A stretch of 64,000 bases of DNA from Pictodentalium vernedei (taxonomy: Eukaryota > Mollusca > Scaphopoda > Dentaliida > Dentaliidae): contig CM062297.1 in NCBI GenBank assembly GCA_031216915.1, forward strand, positions 541,096,971-541,160,970, read 5' to 3'. Below, piece by piece: positions 11,844-25,414 of this stretch. The translations under genes were made by a program, and so were the position numbers. Within the stretch, counting starts at the first letter, position 1. Each line of letters starts with the position of its first letter. Under the pieces are notes generated by a model. The model saw only the letters and a list, made by a program, of their open reading frames with translations. It was not told the origin of the DNA and made no database searches.

Positions 11844-13682
11844 TAGCTCAACTTTGGCGAAGCCAAATTTGAGCTTATGCCATGGCCCGTGGTCCGTCTG
11901 TCTATCTGGCCGTCTGTCCGTCAACAATTGGATACGCCTCGGGCTAGAGGCCGTATTTATGAACCGATCTTTACGAAACTTCTTTGGTACCTTTGTTATG
12001 ACCGTGGGACGAGAACGAGTGTTTTTGGGTGCGGTCCGAAATTCAAGATGGCTCCCAGCCGCCATTTTGTACCGACGATGCAGAAATCTGTTTTTTGTAC
12101 AGAACTTCCATATGAAAGCTCTGATTTGAATAATTTTTTGTATGAATGTTTAGTACCATGGGATACATCACATATAATACGGGTTTTTTTCTCGTGCGTA
12201 AATTATGCAAATTAGACAAACTTTGATGTTTTTTGGTGTTACTTTCAGCACTGTAAGTGCAAATGCCAATACGGCTTGGGCTAGAGGCCGTATTTATGAA
12301 CTGATCTTTATGAAACTCCTTGGGTACCTTTGTTATCACCGTGGGATGAGAACGAGTGTTTTTGGGTCTGGTCCGAAATTCAAGATGGCTGCCAGTGGCC
12401 ATTTTGTACAAAATTTGGTGCAATCAGATTTTTGCACAGAACTTCCATATGAAAGCGCTGATTTGAATAATTTTTTTGTGTGAATGTTTAGTACCATGGG
12501 ATACATCACATATAATACGCGTTTTTTTCTCGTGCAGAAATTATGCAAATTAGATGAACTTTGATTTTTTCAGTGCTACTTACAAACAGTAAGTACACAT
12601 GTCAATATGGCTCGGGCTAGAGTCTGTATTTATGAACCGATCTTCACGAAACGTCTTGGGTACCTTTGTTATCACCTTGGGACGAGAACGAGTGTTTCTG
12701 GGTGCGGTCCAAAATTCAAGATGGCTGCCAGTGGCCATTTTGTACCGAAATTAGGTCTAATCAGTTTTTTGTACACAACTTCTATACGGCTCAGGCTAGA
12801 GGCCGTATTTATGAACCGATCTTTACGAAACTTCTTGGGTACCTTTCTTATCACCGTGGGATGAGAACGAGTGTTTTTGGGTGTGGTCCGAAATTCAAGA
12901 TGGCCACCAGCAGCCATTTTGTACCAAAATTAGTGCAATCAGTCTTTTGTGCAGAACTTCTGTATGAAAGTTCTGATTTGAATATATTTTTGTATGAATG
13001 TTTAGTAACATGGAATACATCACATATAGTACGGGTTTTTTTCTCGTGCAGAAATTATGCAAATTAGATGAACTTTGATTTATTCAGTGCTACTTATACA
13101 CTGTAAGTGCACATGTCAATACGGCTCGGGCTAGAGGCTGTATTTATGAACCGATCTTCACAAAACTTCTTGGGTACCTTTGTTATCACCTTGGGACGAG
13201 AACGAGTGTTTCTGGGTGCGGTCCAAAATTCAAGATTGCTGCCAGTGGCCATTTTGTACCGAAATTAGGTCCAATCAGTTTTTTGTCACAACTTCTATAT
13301 AGCTCATATTTGTGAACTGATATTCACGAAACTTCTTGGGTACCTTTGTTTTCACCTTGGGACAGGAATGAGTGTGTTTTGGGGTACTTTTGTTATCACT
13401 GTGCTATGAGAACAAATATTTTGGGGTTCAGTCAGACCCACTCTGGTACTCAAAGATTTCTTTTCTAGTTTAGCATCTGACTGTCACCCACCTTTACAAT
13501 ACTTTACCTATACATTTGTTACAGGCAACGGTCAGTATTTATGTACAGACCATTACTATACTTTATATGTACCTTTGTTATCAGGTCATTACCTAGATGT
13601 TTGTCATTGCTGTGTCACATACTATACATGTACATGTCTTTGTCTTGACAAGTTGAGCTACAGTGTCATTGACACTTTCATT
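11844..13682 (+). mobile_element. Helentron-like non-autonomous element, family B, copy 2
   Basis: Has the same ends as copy 1: TAGCTCAACTT at 11844-11854, its inverse AAGTTGAGCTA at 13650-13660 and the AGTGTC/GACACT hairpin at 13662-13676. Length is about 1839 bp against 1816 bp in copy 1, with the same order of internal units and only scattered differences. That implies recent spread or local duplication. No coding capacity. Confidence 0.65.
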
Positions 13683-14089
13683 TAAGTCTGCCGATGATAT
13701 TCGTATAAATTTTTCCTCCATATGTATAAAACTGGTACCGGGAAATCAGTCATAGCGATGAAATGTGGTAATAAATAAAGGATTCGAACACCATATAAGG
13801 TTTATAAGGTCAGTATCAACTCGTTTGTGCATGTATTTTCGGCATACCCACCCCTCACGTTTTTTACGCTCATCTGTGATCATCTTTTGGTTCATCACCG
13901 GTGGAAGTACATGAATAAACCCAGAATCGCCTGATCGATTAGTCCCATTGCCAGAAGTTATTTTGTTTTATGAAATTGCTCATTGGTTGTTTCGCTAAGA
14001 TTGAGAAACAATAGACTGATGACAGGGCCGATTGATGGGCCTTGTCAGATTATTTTTTTGGTTGATTACCAGGCCGAGGTCGATCGGCC
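13683..14089. other. no gene recognised
   Basis: Non-coding, with no convincing frame or repeat. It may include the remainder of the family A element interrupted at 11843, but I could not show this. Confidence 0.4.
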
Positions 14090-15392
14090 TGGTGAAAATG
14101 CAAGCTCTGTAATATGTGATACTGTTGGAAAAGGCTCACAGAATGTATTGGACAAGTTCGAAAACCAGTCCTGCCCCAATTTTTTTTCAGGAATTATGAC
14201 CTTTAGATTGAATTTCTGACTTGTGGGCAGTTCCAGAACAATACCTTGAACAAATGCCATCCAGTTTTTACCAAATTTTGTCTGGGTTCTACTCAAGAAT
14301 GTCCTGGAGGAGTTTGAAAACTAGTCCTACTCAAATTTTTTACTTGCGTTATGCCCCTTAGAGATTGTTTTTTTTTTGTTAGAATTTCTGACTGGGTGTT
14401 GTCAGCACTGTAACTTGAACAAACATCTGATTTTTACTAAATTTGCCCTAAGCCGCTTAGTTTGTTTCTAGTTTCAGTAGTTTCAGGTGCTAGCACAGAT
14501 GACTTTTTAGCATGATAATTTAGCATGATAACTTAATCAAATGTGATCCCATTTTTACCATATTTGGTCTGTGAATTCTACTCGAGAATATCTTGGATGA
14601 GTTTGAAAACCAGTCCTTCTCAAATTTGTTTTCATGGGTAGGATGGATGCATTGTCTTCTTTGAATTTCCGAATTGCGGATAGTGTCAGCACAATAACGT
14701 GAACAAATGGGACCCAATTTTTACAGAATTTGGTCTGTTAGTTAAACTCAAGAATGTCTTAGATGAGTTCAAAAACCAGTTCTGCCCAAGTATTTTTTTC
14801 AGGAGTTATACCTCTTAAATTATTTTCTTGTTTGAATTTGGGACTTGCAGGACAGTGTCAAAATAATAACTTGAAAAAACATCATTCATTTTTACCACAT
14901 TTGGTCTGTGGGTTCTACTTGAGCATGTCTTGGATGAGTTTGAAAACCAGTCCTGCTTGAATTTTTTTCAGGTTTTATGCCCCTTGAATTGTTTTCTTGT
15001 TAGAATTTCTGACTTACGGCGGGGTCACAATAACTTGAACAAATGTTATCTGATTTTTTCTAAATTTGTCCTATGCCTCTTAGATTGTTTCCAAGTTTCA
15101 TTAGTTTCAGGTGCCAGCACAGATACCCTTTTTAGCACAATACCTTAATACAAATATTATCCGATTTTTATCACGTTTGTTCTGTGAGTTTTACTTGAGA
15201 ATATCTTGGTTTGAAAAATGGTTCGTCTCAAATTTGTTTTCAGGAGTTATGGCACTTTTTTTCAGGAGTTATACCTCTTAGATTGTTTTCTAGTTTGCTT
15301 TTCTGATTTACAGGTGGTGTCAGCAAGATAACTTTAACAAACATTATCCGATTTTTACCAAATTTGTCATATGCCTCATAGATTGTTTCTTA
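14090..15392 (+). repeat. degenerate tandem array, ~180-190-bp unit
   Basis: Recurring blocks GAGTTTGAAAACCAGTCCTGC, TTTTTCAGGAGTTAT-CC, TTAGATTGTTTTCTAG and GAACAAA-ATTATCCGATTTTTACCAAATTTG follow in the same order about six to seven times with considerable divergence. The 15393 hairpin element follows directly, and related sequence recurs near 17690-17750, so the array may belong to that element. Confidence 0.65.
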
Positions 15393-15655
15393 GGAAGTCT
15401 GTGTGAAACACACAGACTATTGTTTTTCTTCTTCTTATTCTCCTAGCTTCTGTCTTCTATGCACTTCCTTGTCCGCACAGTAACTCGAAAACGAATTGTC
15501 CTATCTCACTGATTTTTGGCATACTGATAGACAGTCACAAGTTCTCTGCCACCTATGTTTTTCAGGTTGCTAAAGCCCTTGAGTATGGCCCAGTCGGCCA
15601 CAGGGTTTTCACAACCTCTTATTTCCTGTAACAGTAAATTATGCTGAAACAATAC
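15393..15655 (+). mobile_element. 5' end of a hairpin-headed repeat (family C)
   Basis: An inverted repeat at 15397-15419 pairs AGTCTGTGT with ACACAGACT. The apex can close as TGTGT-GAA-ACACA. A CTTGTCCGCACAGTAACTCGAAAACG stretch follows, the same order seen in families A and B. The Tc1 element interrupts it at 15656. Confidence 0.45.
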
Positions 15656-17155
15656 TATACTGAATCAAAAAGGAAAGTGTAATAGAAACAGATGTGAAAA
15701 AATAGCATAAAGGATGAAATATAATAATTCTAATGTTGCATGTTTGTGGACAAGAAGTCATGCAAAGAGTTTAATGACATGCAGTTGTTGTCCACCCAAC
15801 CGTACACAATTTTGCTACAGATTTCAAAATAGCATGTGCTACCTGAGAATGTCAAATTGAATAGGTGACCGATGATTTTCTTTGTGTTATGTTGTGCTAG
15901 AGAGCCTGGGTTATTGAGAAAACATGCTAGTTTTTGTCTTCGGACATTTTAAAAAATGCCATGGTTAACCGAAAAACCGAGGTTGCATGCCATTGGTATG
16001 CATGAGGCTGGGATACCTCCAGATGAGCTCGCTGCTGAGTTTGGAGTCACTGTGGCCACTATTTACCATCTCATTGGAAGGTATAGAACCACTGGATCTA
16101 CTGCCGACCGCGTTCAGGTCAACCAAGAGTTATGACCCCTGCACAAGACCGACACATCAAGACGTCTCACTTGCGGGATTGCTTCCTTCCAGTGATGAGG
16201 ACAGCGGCAATTACTCCTGGTAGAACTAACAATAGAATTAGTGCACTAACTGTCCGCAACAAACTCACTGAACATGGCATCCGAAGTAGGCGTCCATACC
16301 ATGGACCAATCCTTACCCAATGTCATTGTCCCATCAGAATGGTATGCGTGTTTACTGGACTCTGCAGCATTGGAGCACAATTCTTTTTTGTGATGAATCA
16401 CGATTTTGCCTATGGAAAGCTGATGGTAGGGCAAGAGTGTATCGCTGATGAGGAGAATGGTTTTCTGATGCTTGTATGCAGGAATGCAACCATTTCGGCG
16501 GGGGTAGTGTAATGGTTTGGGTAGGAATTTCCTTGCACCATCGAAAGCAATTGATCTTCATCGATGGTAATCTGATTGGACAGTGATATAGGGACAAAAT
16601 TCTTAACGTTGTTGTTGTCCCGTTGTTCAATGCTAATGCCGGATTGCAGTTATTCCAGCAAGATCATGCCTGATGTCACATGGCGCGTATCTGTCGTACC
16701 TTTCTTGAGGAGCAGAGCATCAAACTTCTTCCCTGGCCCCCACTTTCACCAGATTTGTTGCCAGTTGAGCATCTTTGGGATCAATTCGACCATCGGGTTC
16801 GACTTCATTATCTTCAGATGTTGGACGTAATGTTCTAAGGCAGGAGTGGAACGCAGTACCACAGGGTGACATCCAGAGACTTATCAGGTCCATGCACCAT
16901 CGATGTCTTGCCATCCAAGAGGCAAACGGTGGACATACACGCTATTGACTGCATGTGTGAACTTTTCATTTCTCCCCATGTCTGAATTGCGATGTTCTGA
17001 CATGACGCTGGCAACAGTAAGAACATGAAATTATGCAAATTCATACAGCTAGACTCGAAATATGAATTTACGATAATTTGTTTGGGATTAAAGTCGATAA
17101 TACTAAAAACATTGCTCCTCAAAGTTTATTATACTTTCTTTTTTGACTCAGTATA
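15656..17155 (+). mobile_element. Tc1/mariner element, defective, TA target site
   Basis: Terminal inverted repeats of about 27 bp lie just inside flanking TA dinucleotides: the left end begins TACTGAATCAAAAAGGAAAG, and the right end matches its complement with a few mismatches (CTTTCTTTTTTGACTCAGTA). Total length is about 1.5 kb, and a single transposase pseudogene fills the middle. Confidence 0.85.
15956..16985 (+). pseudogene. Tc1-like transposase (DD34E), broken
   Basis: From ATG 15956 the reading shows an N-terminal helix-turn-helix-like region (AIGMHEAGIPPDELAAEFGV), then a second DNA-binding segment and the DDE core. The three catalytic positions are visible in one frame: Asp at 16392 (CDESRF), Asp at 16662 (FQQDHA) and Glu at 16767 (LPVEHLWD). 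There are 34 residues between the last two, the Tc1 spacing. Several stops (for example at 16671) and frame changes make it inactive. Neighbouring repeats show it inserted into the family C repeat. Confidence 0.85.
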
Positions 17156-18168
17156 TGTTATATTTATTCACACTAGAGATAGTGTAAACAATAAGATTAC
17201 AGAAGTGAGTTGGCCATCAAACATTAAATGTTATCTGCTTTAATAAGATGTCAGATCCTCAAACCAAGTTGAGAGAAATCCTTTGCTTTGCAATTAAATA
17301 AAGTATAAATTATTCAGTTCAATGCTTTTTACCCTCTCAAGACTTCAATGTAGGTTCCAAAGATTTTATTTCATGCAATGTGAGAATAATAACCCTTTCC
17401 ATGCTCACATTACTGCTCTAAACATTATTTAAATAAGTGGCAGAGCAAAAACTGTCCATTTCAGATTCCTTGATCAAACCCTTTGAATGCTGTGCACATA
17501 TAGGCTTTTTCTGGTTTCTTGGAAAAATTTATGTGATTCCTGTATGAGTATCTTTAAATACTATTAACGAAAACCTATTTCTAATTTCTTTAAAAATATT
17601 CCCCCCCCCCCCCCCCAAAAAAAAAAAAAAATAAGCCTCAATAAATTATCTTTCTATTTTGTTTATTTCTGATGCTTCAACCCCTTTCACACAAATTCTG
17701 TTTCTCTAGTTTCAGTAGTTTTTGATGCTGGCACAGATTCCTTTTTAGCCTTCACAACTCTGCTTCAGCTTCTATGATGTTAAACCTCTTGATTTCAAAG
17801 ATACCATGCTACCAGCAAGAGTAGTCTTAGTTTAGCACTATCTTGTTTATAAATAATGGATTTGTTACAGTTTATTTGGATAGTGACCACAGGTACTATG
17901 CAGTAAATTGTAAGAATGGCTATGGCTGAGCAAACAACTTTTGCTTAGCAAACATAGCTTGAGTCCTAAGGTATTTATTGGCATGTAAAAATTGAAAAAA
18001 TAATAAAATGTGAATAGTGAATTTTGTGAATGGAGCCGAGCCCATATGTTTATAATGTTTGGTAAAAGGTTTACACTGAAAGTGTTATACCTACCAATGG
18101 GTTCTAAGAATTATTCATTTCAAAACTTTAATCTTTGTATAAATTTAAATATGTACTACTCATTGTAG
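17156..18168. other. non-coding sequence upstream of exon A
   Basis: No convincing open frame. A poly-C run followed by poly-A (about 17601-17630) is the only low-complexity feature. Sequence near 17680-17750 resembles the units of the 14.1-15.4 kb array. The end (about 18130-18168) has an intron-like ...CATTGTAG acceptor. Confidence 0.5.
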
Positions 18169-18272
18169 GCACAGTCGGGAAGACCACCAGGTAACAAAGA
18201 TGTAATTTATGATGATCTAGGAAATGTTGTTGCAGTATTAAAATTGGATCCAGAAAGGTTGCCCTCTAGGAG
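18169..18272 (+). CDS. putative host-gene exon A
   Basis: A 104-bp stretch bounded by AG (18167-18168) and GTATGT (18273 on), open in one frame for 34 codons plus two bases. The encoded peptide, with PPGNKDVIYDD and LKLDPERLPSR, is of ordinary composition and unlike any transposon protein here. It ends in phase 2, and exon B at 61685 starts in the matching phase with a single G that completes an arginine codon. I do not recognise the gene. Confidence 0.55.
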
Positions 18273-18329
18273 GTATGTAGAATATTCTGAATAAGCTTTT
18301 TCTGCAGTTACCAGTACTCCATTTTATAT

Positions 18330-18780
18330 TCCTGTGGTGCTGTCCATCCATCCGTCGCTCCATCTGTAGACAGAGTTTGTTACTGCTCTCTAACTACAAT
18401 TCTGCTTAGCCAACTGAAACCAAACTTCGCATGTGGGTTAGGCATGATGAAAGGAAGAACCCTTTTTATTTTGGGATCATTGTGCCAAAGGTCAAGGTCA
18501 CAGTGACCTTGAACATTAATTTTTATCGGGGTTGGTTTCTGCTCTGTAATTAAAGTTCCACTTGGCCGACTAAAGCCAACCTTGGCATGTGGGTTAGGCA
18601 TGATGAGAGGAAGAACCCTATTCATTTTGGGATTATTGTGCCAAAGGTCAAGGTCACAGTGACCTAGAACTTTAATTTTTATCAGTGTTGGTTTCCGCTC
18701 TGTAATTAAAGTACTGCTTGGCCAACCAAAACCCAACTTGGCATGTAGGTAGGGCATGCTGACAGGAAGAACCCTATATA
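18330..18780 (+). repeat. tandem repeat with ERE-like palindromes, part 1
   Basis: Units of about 160 bp contain GTGCCAAAGGTCAAGGTCACAG followed by TGACC, an ATTAAAGT block and AGGAAGAACCCTAT. Each has a 15-bp AGGTCACAGTGACCT palindrome (18495-18509 and 18651-18665). DIRS copy 4 interrupts the repeat at 18781, and it resumes at 27138. The start near 18330 has the TCCATCCATCCGTCGC run seen at the heads of other families. Confidence 0.7.
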
Positions 18781-19012
18781 TTTTTATACTGTAACCAATG
18801 ACCCAGACTTTGCTGGTGCTAACCCCAAAATATCTAGAGCCAAACACAAATTTTGCCCCCCCCCACCCAATCCCCAAAATTTTCATGCAAAACCGAAAAT
18901 TAGAAGTCCTATCTGGCCCTCCATACATTTTACCCTCCATGCATGCGCAGATGCCAGGAAATCACCGAATCTGGCACCAATAAATCATTCTTTGTTTGGC
19001 CCTTGTCAGATA
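18781..19012. repeat. left inverted terminal repeat of DIRS copy 4
   Basis: Matches the reverse complement of 26905-27137, including the GCATGCGCAGATGCCAGGAA block, the CACAAATTTTGCCC tract and the terminal TACTGTAACCAATGACCCAG block. Confidence 0.8.
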
Positions 19013-20095
19013 GCAACAAACTGACATTTGTGCTTTTTAAATCTCAATTAATAATGATGCCAGACACAAATCAATGGTTAAATTGGTGGATCCAAGGACA
19101 GAACTGGATGAAGGAAAGAAGAAACGGTGGTTTGAAACGTTCAGGGCTGTAATTTTATATTTATTAAAATTAGTTCATGTTCCCTAATTTCGGGACATGA
19201 GCCTGACATTATCACTGATTGATTATGATCTTTCCACTGTTTTTTTTTTTTAGTATTCCTTCCCTGCCTTCCCTTGATCCCCCCAGTTAAGCTCCCAAGC
19301 TTTTTGGTTTGTTTTAATAAAAAATTTTTATAAAATTTCTTGGGAGTTTAACATATTATACAGAAGATTATTCTGTACATCCCCAGGGTTACGTCCTCAT
19401 CCTTAGGGTGTTTGGGCATTTTGGTCATGCATCATACATCCAATGTATCGTTTTTTCTTCTGAGGAAGATCTTGCTTTACATCGGATAGTCTTGTTTCTG
19501 TTACTGACTTCGGGCCGTGTTGCCTGGGGTCTTGATTCCGGTTTTTTGTTTACATTTACATTACTCTAGGTAGTTTCCTATTTTTGTTTAGGAACGACAG
19601 TTGTAAGTAACATTAAATATTCTGATAGTGTGGTAGTTAATTTTACACAGATTTTATAATTTTGTCCACCCTTAGGCTTTTTTGGGCTCATCGTTCCCTT
19701 TGGGAACTTGGGATCTTATATTAGAAAAAAATTTTCAAAAATTTTTATTTTATTTTTGAAAGAGTTATTTATTTCATTGATTATATTTTAATGTTATCTT
19801 ATATTTTATGTAGATTTGGTGGTGGTACATTGACATATATTAGAATTTAGGTAATTATATTTACCTAATAGTATGACATATAGAGGAAGCCTTTCCTCTA
19901 TTTACTTGGTCGTTGTAATGAGTTTAGTTGATGTACTACCACTAATTCTATTCCATGTGTCAGATTTGATAATCTGGATGACGGGCGTCATGGTTTGTGT
20001 TAGGCGAGTGGACACTATTGGTCCTATCGTGGCGAGGGGACTCTGCTGGTCCTCTCGTCAAAATGTCACTATAGTTTTTTAGTTTCTATTTACAG

Positions 20096-22260
20096 AGGAA
20101 CAAGAACATGGTGTGGTTTCGTGACGCTGTCAGGGAGTGTGCTTCCGTCGCCGCATTATACCATAAGAGCTAGCTGGAAAGTGCTCAATGATATTAGACA
20201 AGGGCTAGGCTACAAAAGCGAGTTTACGTCCCTTGTCTACAGCTAGCTCAACTGGCAGATCTATCACAACATAAAATATGGGTGGTGTGGTGCCGGGTAT
20301 GTCCGTAGCGGTCGAGAAGAGGAATAAGGGTGTAGCGAGCACTATAAAGATACAAACATGTTCACCCTGCGACGACAGAAAGGAGGAAGCATTGGAAGGA
20401 GGAAGTAGACAAGTTCTGAGGTATGCTCATCCAGGTCTTCCATGATCATGAGCAAGAGAGAGGCCCCTCTCTCTTATAACAACATCTGGGGTCAGAGGTT
20501 GTTGGTAGAAACTTGTGTCAGTTGGACCTTAAGTCCACGGGACGCTCCTTCCATAGACTGCCGGGGTCGGTTAGTCTTATAGCTTCCTCTATGTTCAAAA
20601 AGCACACAGCACAAGTCCATTGTCGCCAGCTAGCTCGACCGGTGAAGTGGTTCCTCAGGCCTCTGAGAACTGTGACGCCAGGTGTGTACGATCCGGGCTA
20701 GGAGGTGATAGAGGGTGGAGCGAACACTATGATATGCAACCATGCTCACCCAGCGACGATGGAAGAAGGAAACTGGCAAGTTCTGAGGTACGCTCGTCCA
20801 GGTCATCCAGGACCACGAGCAAGAGAGAGGCCTCTCTCTCTTACAGCATCATCTGGGGACAGATGTTGGTAGGAACTTGCATCAGTCAGAGTGTACGTCT
20901 GTGCCTCCTGTCCGGGACGTCCCATCTAATAGGCAGCCTGGGTCGGCTAGTCTTATGGTTTCCTCTACATAACGGTCAAAGTGATCTTTATATTACACAG
21001 GGCTATAAACCTGATGAGTGGTTTCAGTTCCCTGACGCCGGTGAAACGGTTAAGATTGAATACGAGGACCGTGACTCTGGTTGTGTCGCATATGCATTGT
21101 ATTCAGAGCTACTGGAAAAGTGCTCAATGATTTTAGACAAGGGCTGGGCTTGTCTCCAGCTAGCTCATACAGCAGATCTATCACGTAGACTCTTGGTGTG
21201 ATGCCGGGTATGTCTGTAGCGGTCGAGAGAGAATAAGGGTGTAGCGAGCACTGTTTAATCGAATCAGGCTCACCCAGTTTTGATGGAAGGAAGAAGATGG
21301 CAAGTTCTGAGGTACGCTCATCCAGGTCTCCCCGGACCGCGAGCAAGAGGGAGACCTCTCTCTCTTTTAACAACATCTGGAGCCGGGTGTTGTTGTCAGA
21401 GCTTACGTACATAGCTATTGTCCGGTATGCTTAGTTCAATTCTTAGCCAGGGACGGCTACAGTTTTGCTTCTTTTGCATCTACCAAGCACCTCCGACCGC
21501 ACCTTGGCTAAGTGACTCAGGATTTCCAGTCTGCATCGTCAAAAGGTCCATCTTTTGTGAAGAAAGTCGCACCATCTAGTAGCCAAGGAAATGAGGCTTC
21601 ATGCATCGGGTTGTTCGCAGTAATAACTATATTGGACACCCTGTCCTAGGAGCAGCCGGCAGACAGGCTATTTATGACCGCTGCTCCTCAGTCCTCCGTA
21701 ACGCACTTGCTGTTTCAGTTGCATAGCTAATCGCAGTATTCCTGCTAAGGCAGAAGCACTCAACGTCAGTCTCAAAACGTGAGCTGTTGCATGGTGCTTA
21801 ATTGGTCCAGTCATCTGCCTGTTCAGATGCTGGTGACTGTGATTCTAACTGATTTAGACGAATGATGGAAAGGATAACTTTCCCTTCCGGAACAACTCTT
21901 GGATGATATAGATACCATACATTATCGTTTCCTTGAACTTGTTCCAGTGAATCACAATGCTGCAAGCAATTATGAGAAACCGCTAGTGTAGTTTAACGCT
22001 GACTTCATCCGGATAAAGAGCAGGGTATTAAGATCTCTTTCCGGTTAAGTCTACATGGGTGTCACAGGTCTTCGATTGTGTAGACGACACCATATTTAAC
22101 TTCCTGTGGGAAAAATTAATTCAGTTTCTTATCTTTTTCCTCTGTATTTTTAATCGTTTGTGTTTGTTCACATACTTTTAAAAACAACAGAGGAAGATGT
22201 GTTGAGAGTTTCTCTGCGTTGATTGAGCAGGCTAAGATCTTAGTTGTAGCCTTACCTTCA
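20096..22260 (+). pseudogene. gag remnant of DIRS copy 4, repeated segments
   Basis: The GAGCTAGCTGGAAAGTGCTC / AGACAAGGGCT block occurs near 20167 and again near 21105, with a partial copy near 20625. The GAGAGAGGCC / CATCTGGGG block occurs three times (about 20455, 20825 and 21355). This indicates internal repetition of the gag region, as also seen independently arranged in copies 1 and 3. All frames are broken. Confidence 0.6.
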
Positions 22261-24180
22261 TCATTTAGCTGTTCACTCGGACACAATTGAGAAGATAATT
22301 TCTTTTTCAGAGCAAATTTAGTCTCATGGTCTTATGTACTTCAATTTTAAGTACTGTGATGCAATGTCTTTATGGAAAGGAATTTTGTGGTCGTTTGTAC
22401 TTTTTAAAATTCTTTCCAGACCTATTTTATATATCTCGGTCTTAACTAATGTTAAGTGGGAGTTATTCTGATGTGACGAAGCCTTGTGTCTTCATCTTTG
22501 CATTTGACAAGGTGGAAAACTTGCTATAGGTCGCTTTAGTCTTCCAAACTCTAGTCTTTTATGGTAAGAAGCATCAATACTCGACTCTTTAAGTTGGAGT
22601 CTAATGGACCAACACCAGCAGAAAGAGTAGGAGAGGTTGTCCAAGACTCAGATCTTCTATAAGGACTCATAGCGAAGTATAGGTATACCTAAGTCTTTGA
22701 TCGTAAGCTTTCATTATTGTAGGATTAAACTACAAGAAAGCATCAATACTTGACTCTTTAAGTTGGGGTCTAATCGACCACACCAACAGAAAGCGTAGGA
22801 GAGGTTGTCCTAGACTCAGTTTGCCTATAAGGGCTCATAGCGAAGGTATAGGTGTCTCTCCTATATATTTCTTTAGGATTGTCTATACAGCCACTTCGAT
22901 AGGGGTTTCTCGTCTGTTTGAGTTACTGATCAGACTCCCCTGAGCCGGTGGCTCGAGGCTTTTACAGAGCTCAGTCCGACCAATTTTGACTGGAAGTGGA
23001 TAATTAGGTTATTTATGATTATCTTTCAGTCGAAAAGCGAACGTTCGGCAGTTGTTGCGAGTATAGTTCTTTCGATCACTTGTATTGTGAACTAGATAAT
23101 GTCTCATGGGATTTATGATATGATACACGTATCCCACTCCTCATTTGGCTGGTTCATCTGCTGTTTCACAGAGTGAATTAGCCAGCTGTTTGGCTAGCTT
23201 TTATCTGTTATCTGATGCATTAACAGTGAAAGTTTTATGCGCCAGATGGAGTTGTGCAGCTTTGAATGTTATTTCGATTGGCCGCTAACACACATGTCTA
23301 CTCCAGTTATTAACGGGAGTGGTAGACGTTTTTCCCTCTAGACCTGTTTTGTTTTAGAGAAACTTTTAACATAAGGTCAAGTTTCGGCACATATTAACGG
23401 TTTTCTCAATTATTTCGCATGTGAGTTCATATATTACGTTACAATCCTGAGTCTGAGGGTCTCTCTATGTTGGGATCTTGGGACCCTCGGTTCTTGGAAA
23501 CCACATATTCAATGATGTCTCATTGTTTACGTTACATCATTGAATTATTTCCGTTCATGTATTTATAGATGCAGATCAGAGTTTATCAGAAGAGAAGAAA
23601 TGCTTCTTTTGTCATTATTTTCCAATAGAAGGGACGTTTATGTTCATTCTATTGTTAAATAAGTCAGTTAGCTATTCGTACTGCTTTGGTTATTTTATCT
23701 TCCAATCCGCAGTCATTGCTTAAGATTTCAGTGCATAAGTAAAGCTCTGGCTACATCTTGCGCTTATTCTGACTGTATGGCTATTACGTGATCTCATTTG
23801 GGATCACTTCAGGATAGTTAAGTTTACGGCGCACGGGAATAATAGCTTCCATTATTTGTGTCGCTAGTATTAGGCATTTGAGCGCATACATTTGACGCTC
23901 AGCCATTTTCATGGGAATGAATGATAGGATATGTGTATCCTTCAGTTCATTTGTTTCTGTTGATTTCATTGAGGTTATGGGGTCTGTTATTGAGCATTCG
24001 CCATAAGCTTCCCCACGAGAGGGTTTTCTTCTTCAAGGGAAGTTTTATTCTTCAAGTCATTCTCCGCTCTCAGTGGAATTACGGAGTATGTCAGACGTGA
24101 AAGAGCTTTGTGGTCACTATATTATTGCTGTCTGGACCAGTAATGATTAAGTAATGTGGGTAAGGAGGTTTCAACATATA
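22261..24180 (+). pseudogene. pol and recombinase relics of DIRS copy 4
   Basis: Only short matches remain, such as the ATGATACACGTATCCCACTCC and AATGATAGGATATGTGTATCC blocks (about 23118 and 23920) that correspond to the WDGMIGYAYSP region of the better copy. Two segments (about 22560 and 22735) repeat an ATCAATACT-GACTCTTTAAGT block. No function can remain. Confidence 0.5.
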
Positions 24181-24188
24181 TTCGAATC

Positions 24189-24190
24189 CC

Positions 24191-24236
<46 letters not shown>
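24189..24236. repeat. poly-C plus (CA)n microsatellite
   Basis: A run of about 18 C followed by about 12 CA/CACA units inside DIRS copy 4. Simple-sequence expansion. Confidence 0.9.
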
Positions 24237-24238
<2 letters not shown>

Positions 24239-25414
24239 GTTGCGTATATATATTTTAATACATACATACTTTTGCGTTTGGGTCGTGTTGGATGGCACCC
24301 TCATAGGCATATATGCAGTTCTGTTGCATTTGTTTCCAGTGTTTATTTTCTGATTTCTAATATACAGGCACTTATTTTATCATCATAATGGCCGCTATTT
24401 GAGCTCATAGGTTATGGCATAGCCATTTAGTGGTTTTTAGATGATTACAGGCTGGATTTTTATGCACTCGCGCAATGTGTGATTACGCTATCTCTTTGGT
24501 GGACCTTGAAATTATTATATATTTCGAGGGTGGTCTGTGTTGGAGCTGGTTAATCATACCTACCTCCATTTCTAGACCCTGGTCTCTATTTTGTCGGTTC
24601 TCAAATTGCATATTTTCATGTGTTTATAGTTGTAGATACCAAATAGTACACGTTCGAGAGTGTTTTTACCGGATTTAATATTAGAGAGGCCTCTTGTGAA
24701 TGATCTTGAAGCGTGTTTTCTCTGCAGAGATTGTTCGTCTTATCCCACTTTTGTATGTATATGTTATATTTGATTTTTCACTGATTTCGTCATACCTGTA
24801 TATGGCGTCTGCAGTGCATATTTTGTAGCGGATAGGGTTATTTACCAAAATCATCGCTATAGCCTTGTCTTGCAAAGTGGCGTTAAGCACTATTTATTAT
24901 TCATGAATTAATTTTTGAGTGCCTGATCAATATTTATTTATATCGTTTCTGGGTTCTGCTTATTGTTTCCAGAGCTCTCCCCTCTTTCTTTTGAAGATAT
25001 GTTAAAAAAAAAGGGGGCGGGGTCTTTTTGTCCACTTCTCTGTCTTATGGAGTATGTAACTATTAAGGAAGCTGTCTTGTCCGTACTATGTTCGGCGATC
25101 AGCTGCAGTATTATTGTGTGGCGTATGTTTATGGGCAATTTTTTCTCATTCTCAATATGCCATTCTAATTTTTAGGGCCTAGTCCAGACTAGTCTTAAAA
25201 ATTGTTTATTTGTTACATCCTAATTAACATGATTTTATGCTTAGATTTAGGATTTACATAATTGGGATCCATATTAGGATATGTCTCTTCTAATATGGTA
25301 TTAAGAGACATACATGTAAATTCTAATTTCTTCATCATGGATTGAAGGATTTGATCTATGTTGATCTACTATTTCAGAAGTTCTAGGCCCTCCGCCTTTT
25401 TACGATTCAGCTAA

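Noticed and set aside
6626..13682. Recent segmental duplication of 6.6-8.4 kb onto 11.8-13.7 kb
   Set aside because: Similarity stops at the element ends on both sides, so independent insertion of the same family is simpler, though local duplication is not excluded.
24156..24353. Proline/histidine-threonine repeat protein
   Set aside because: It is only the translation of a poly-C and (CA)n microsatellite.
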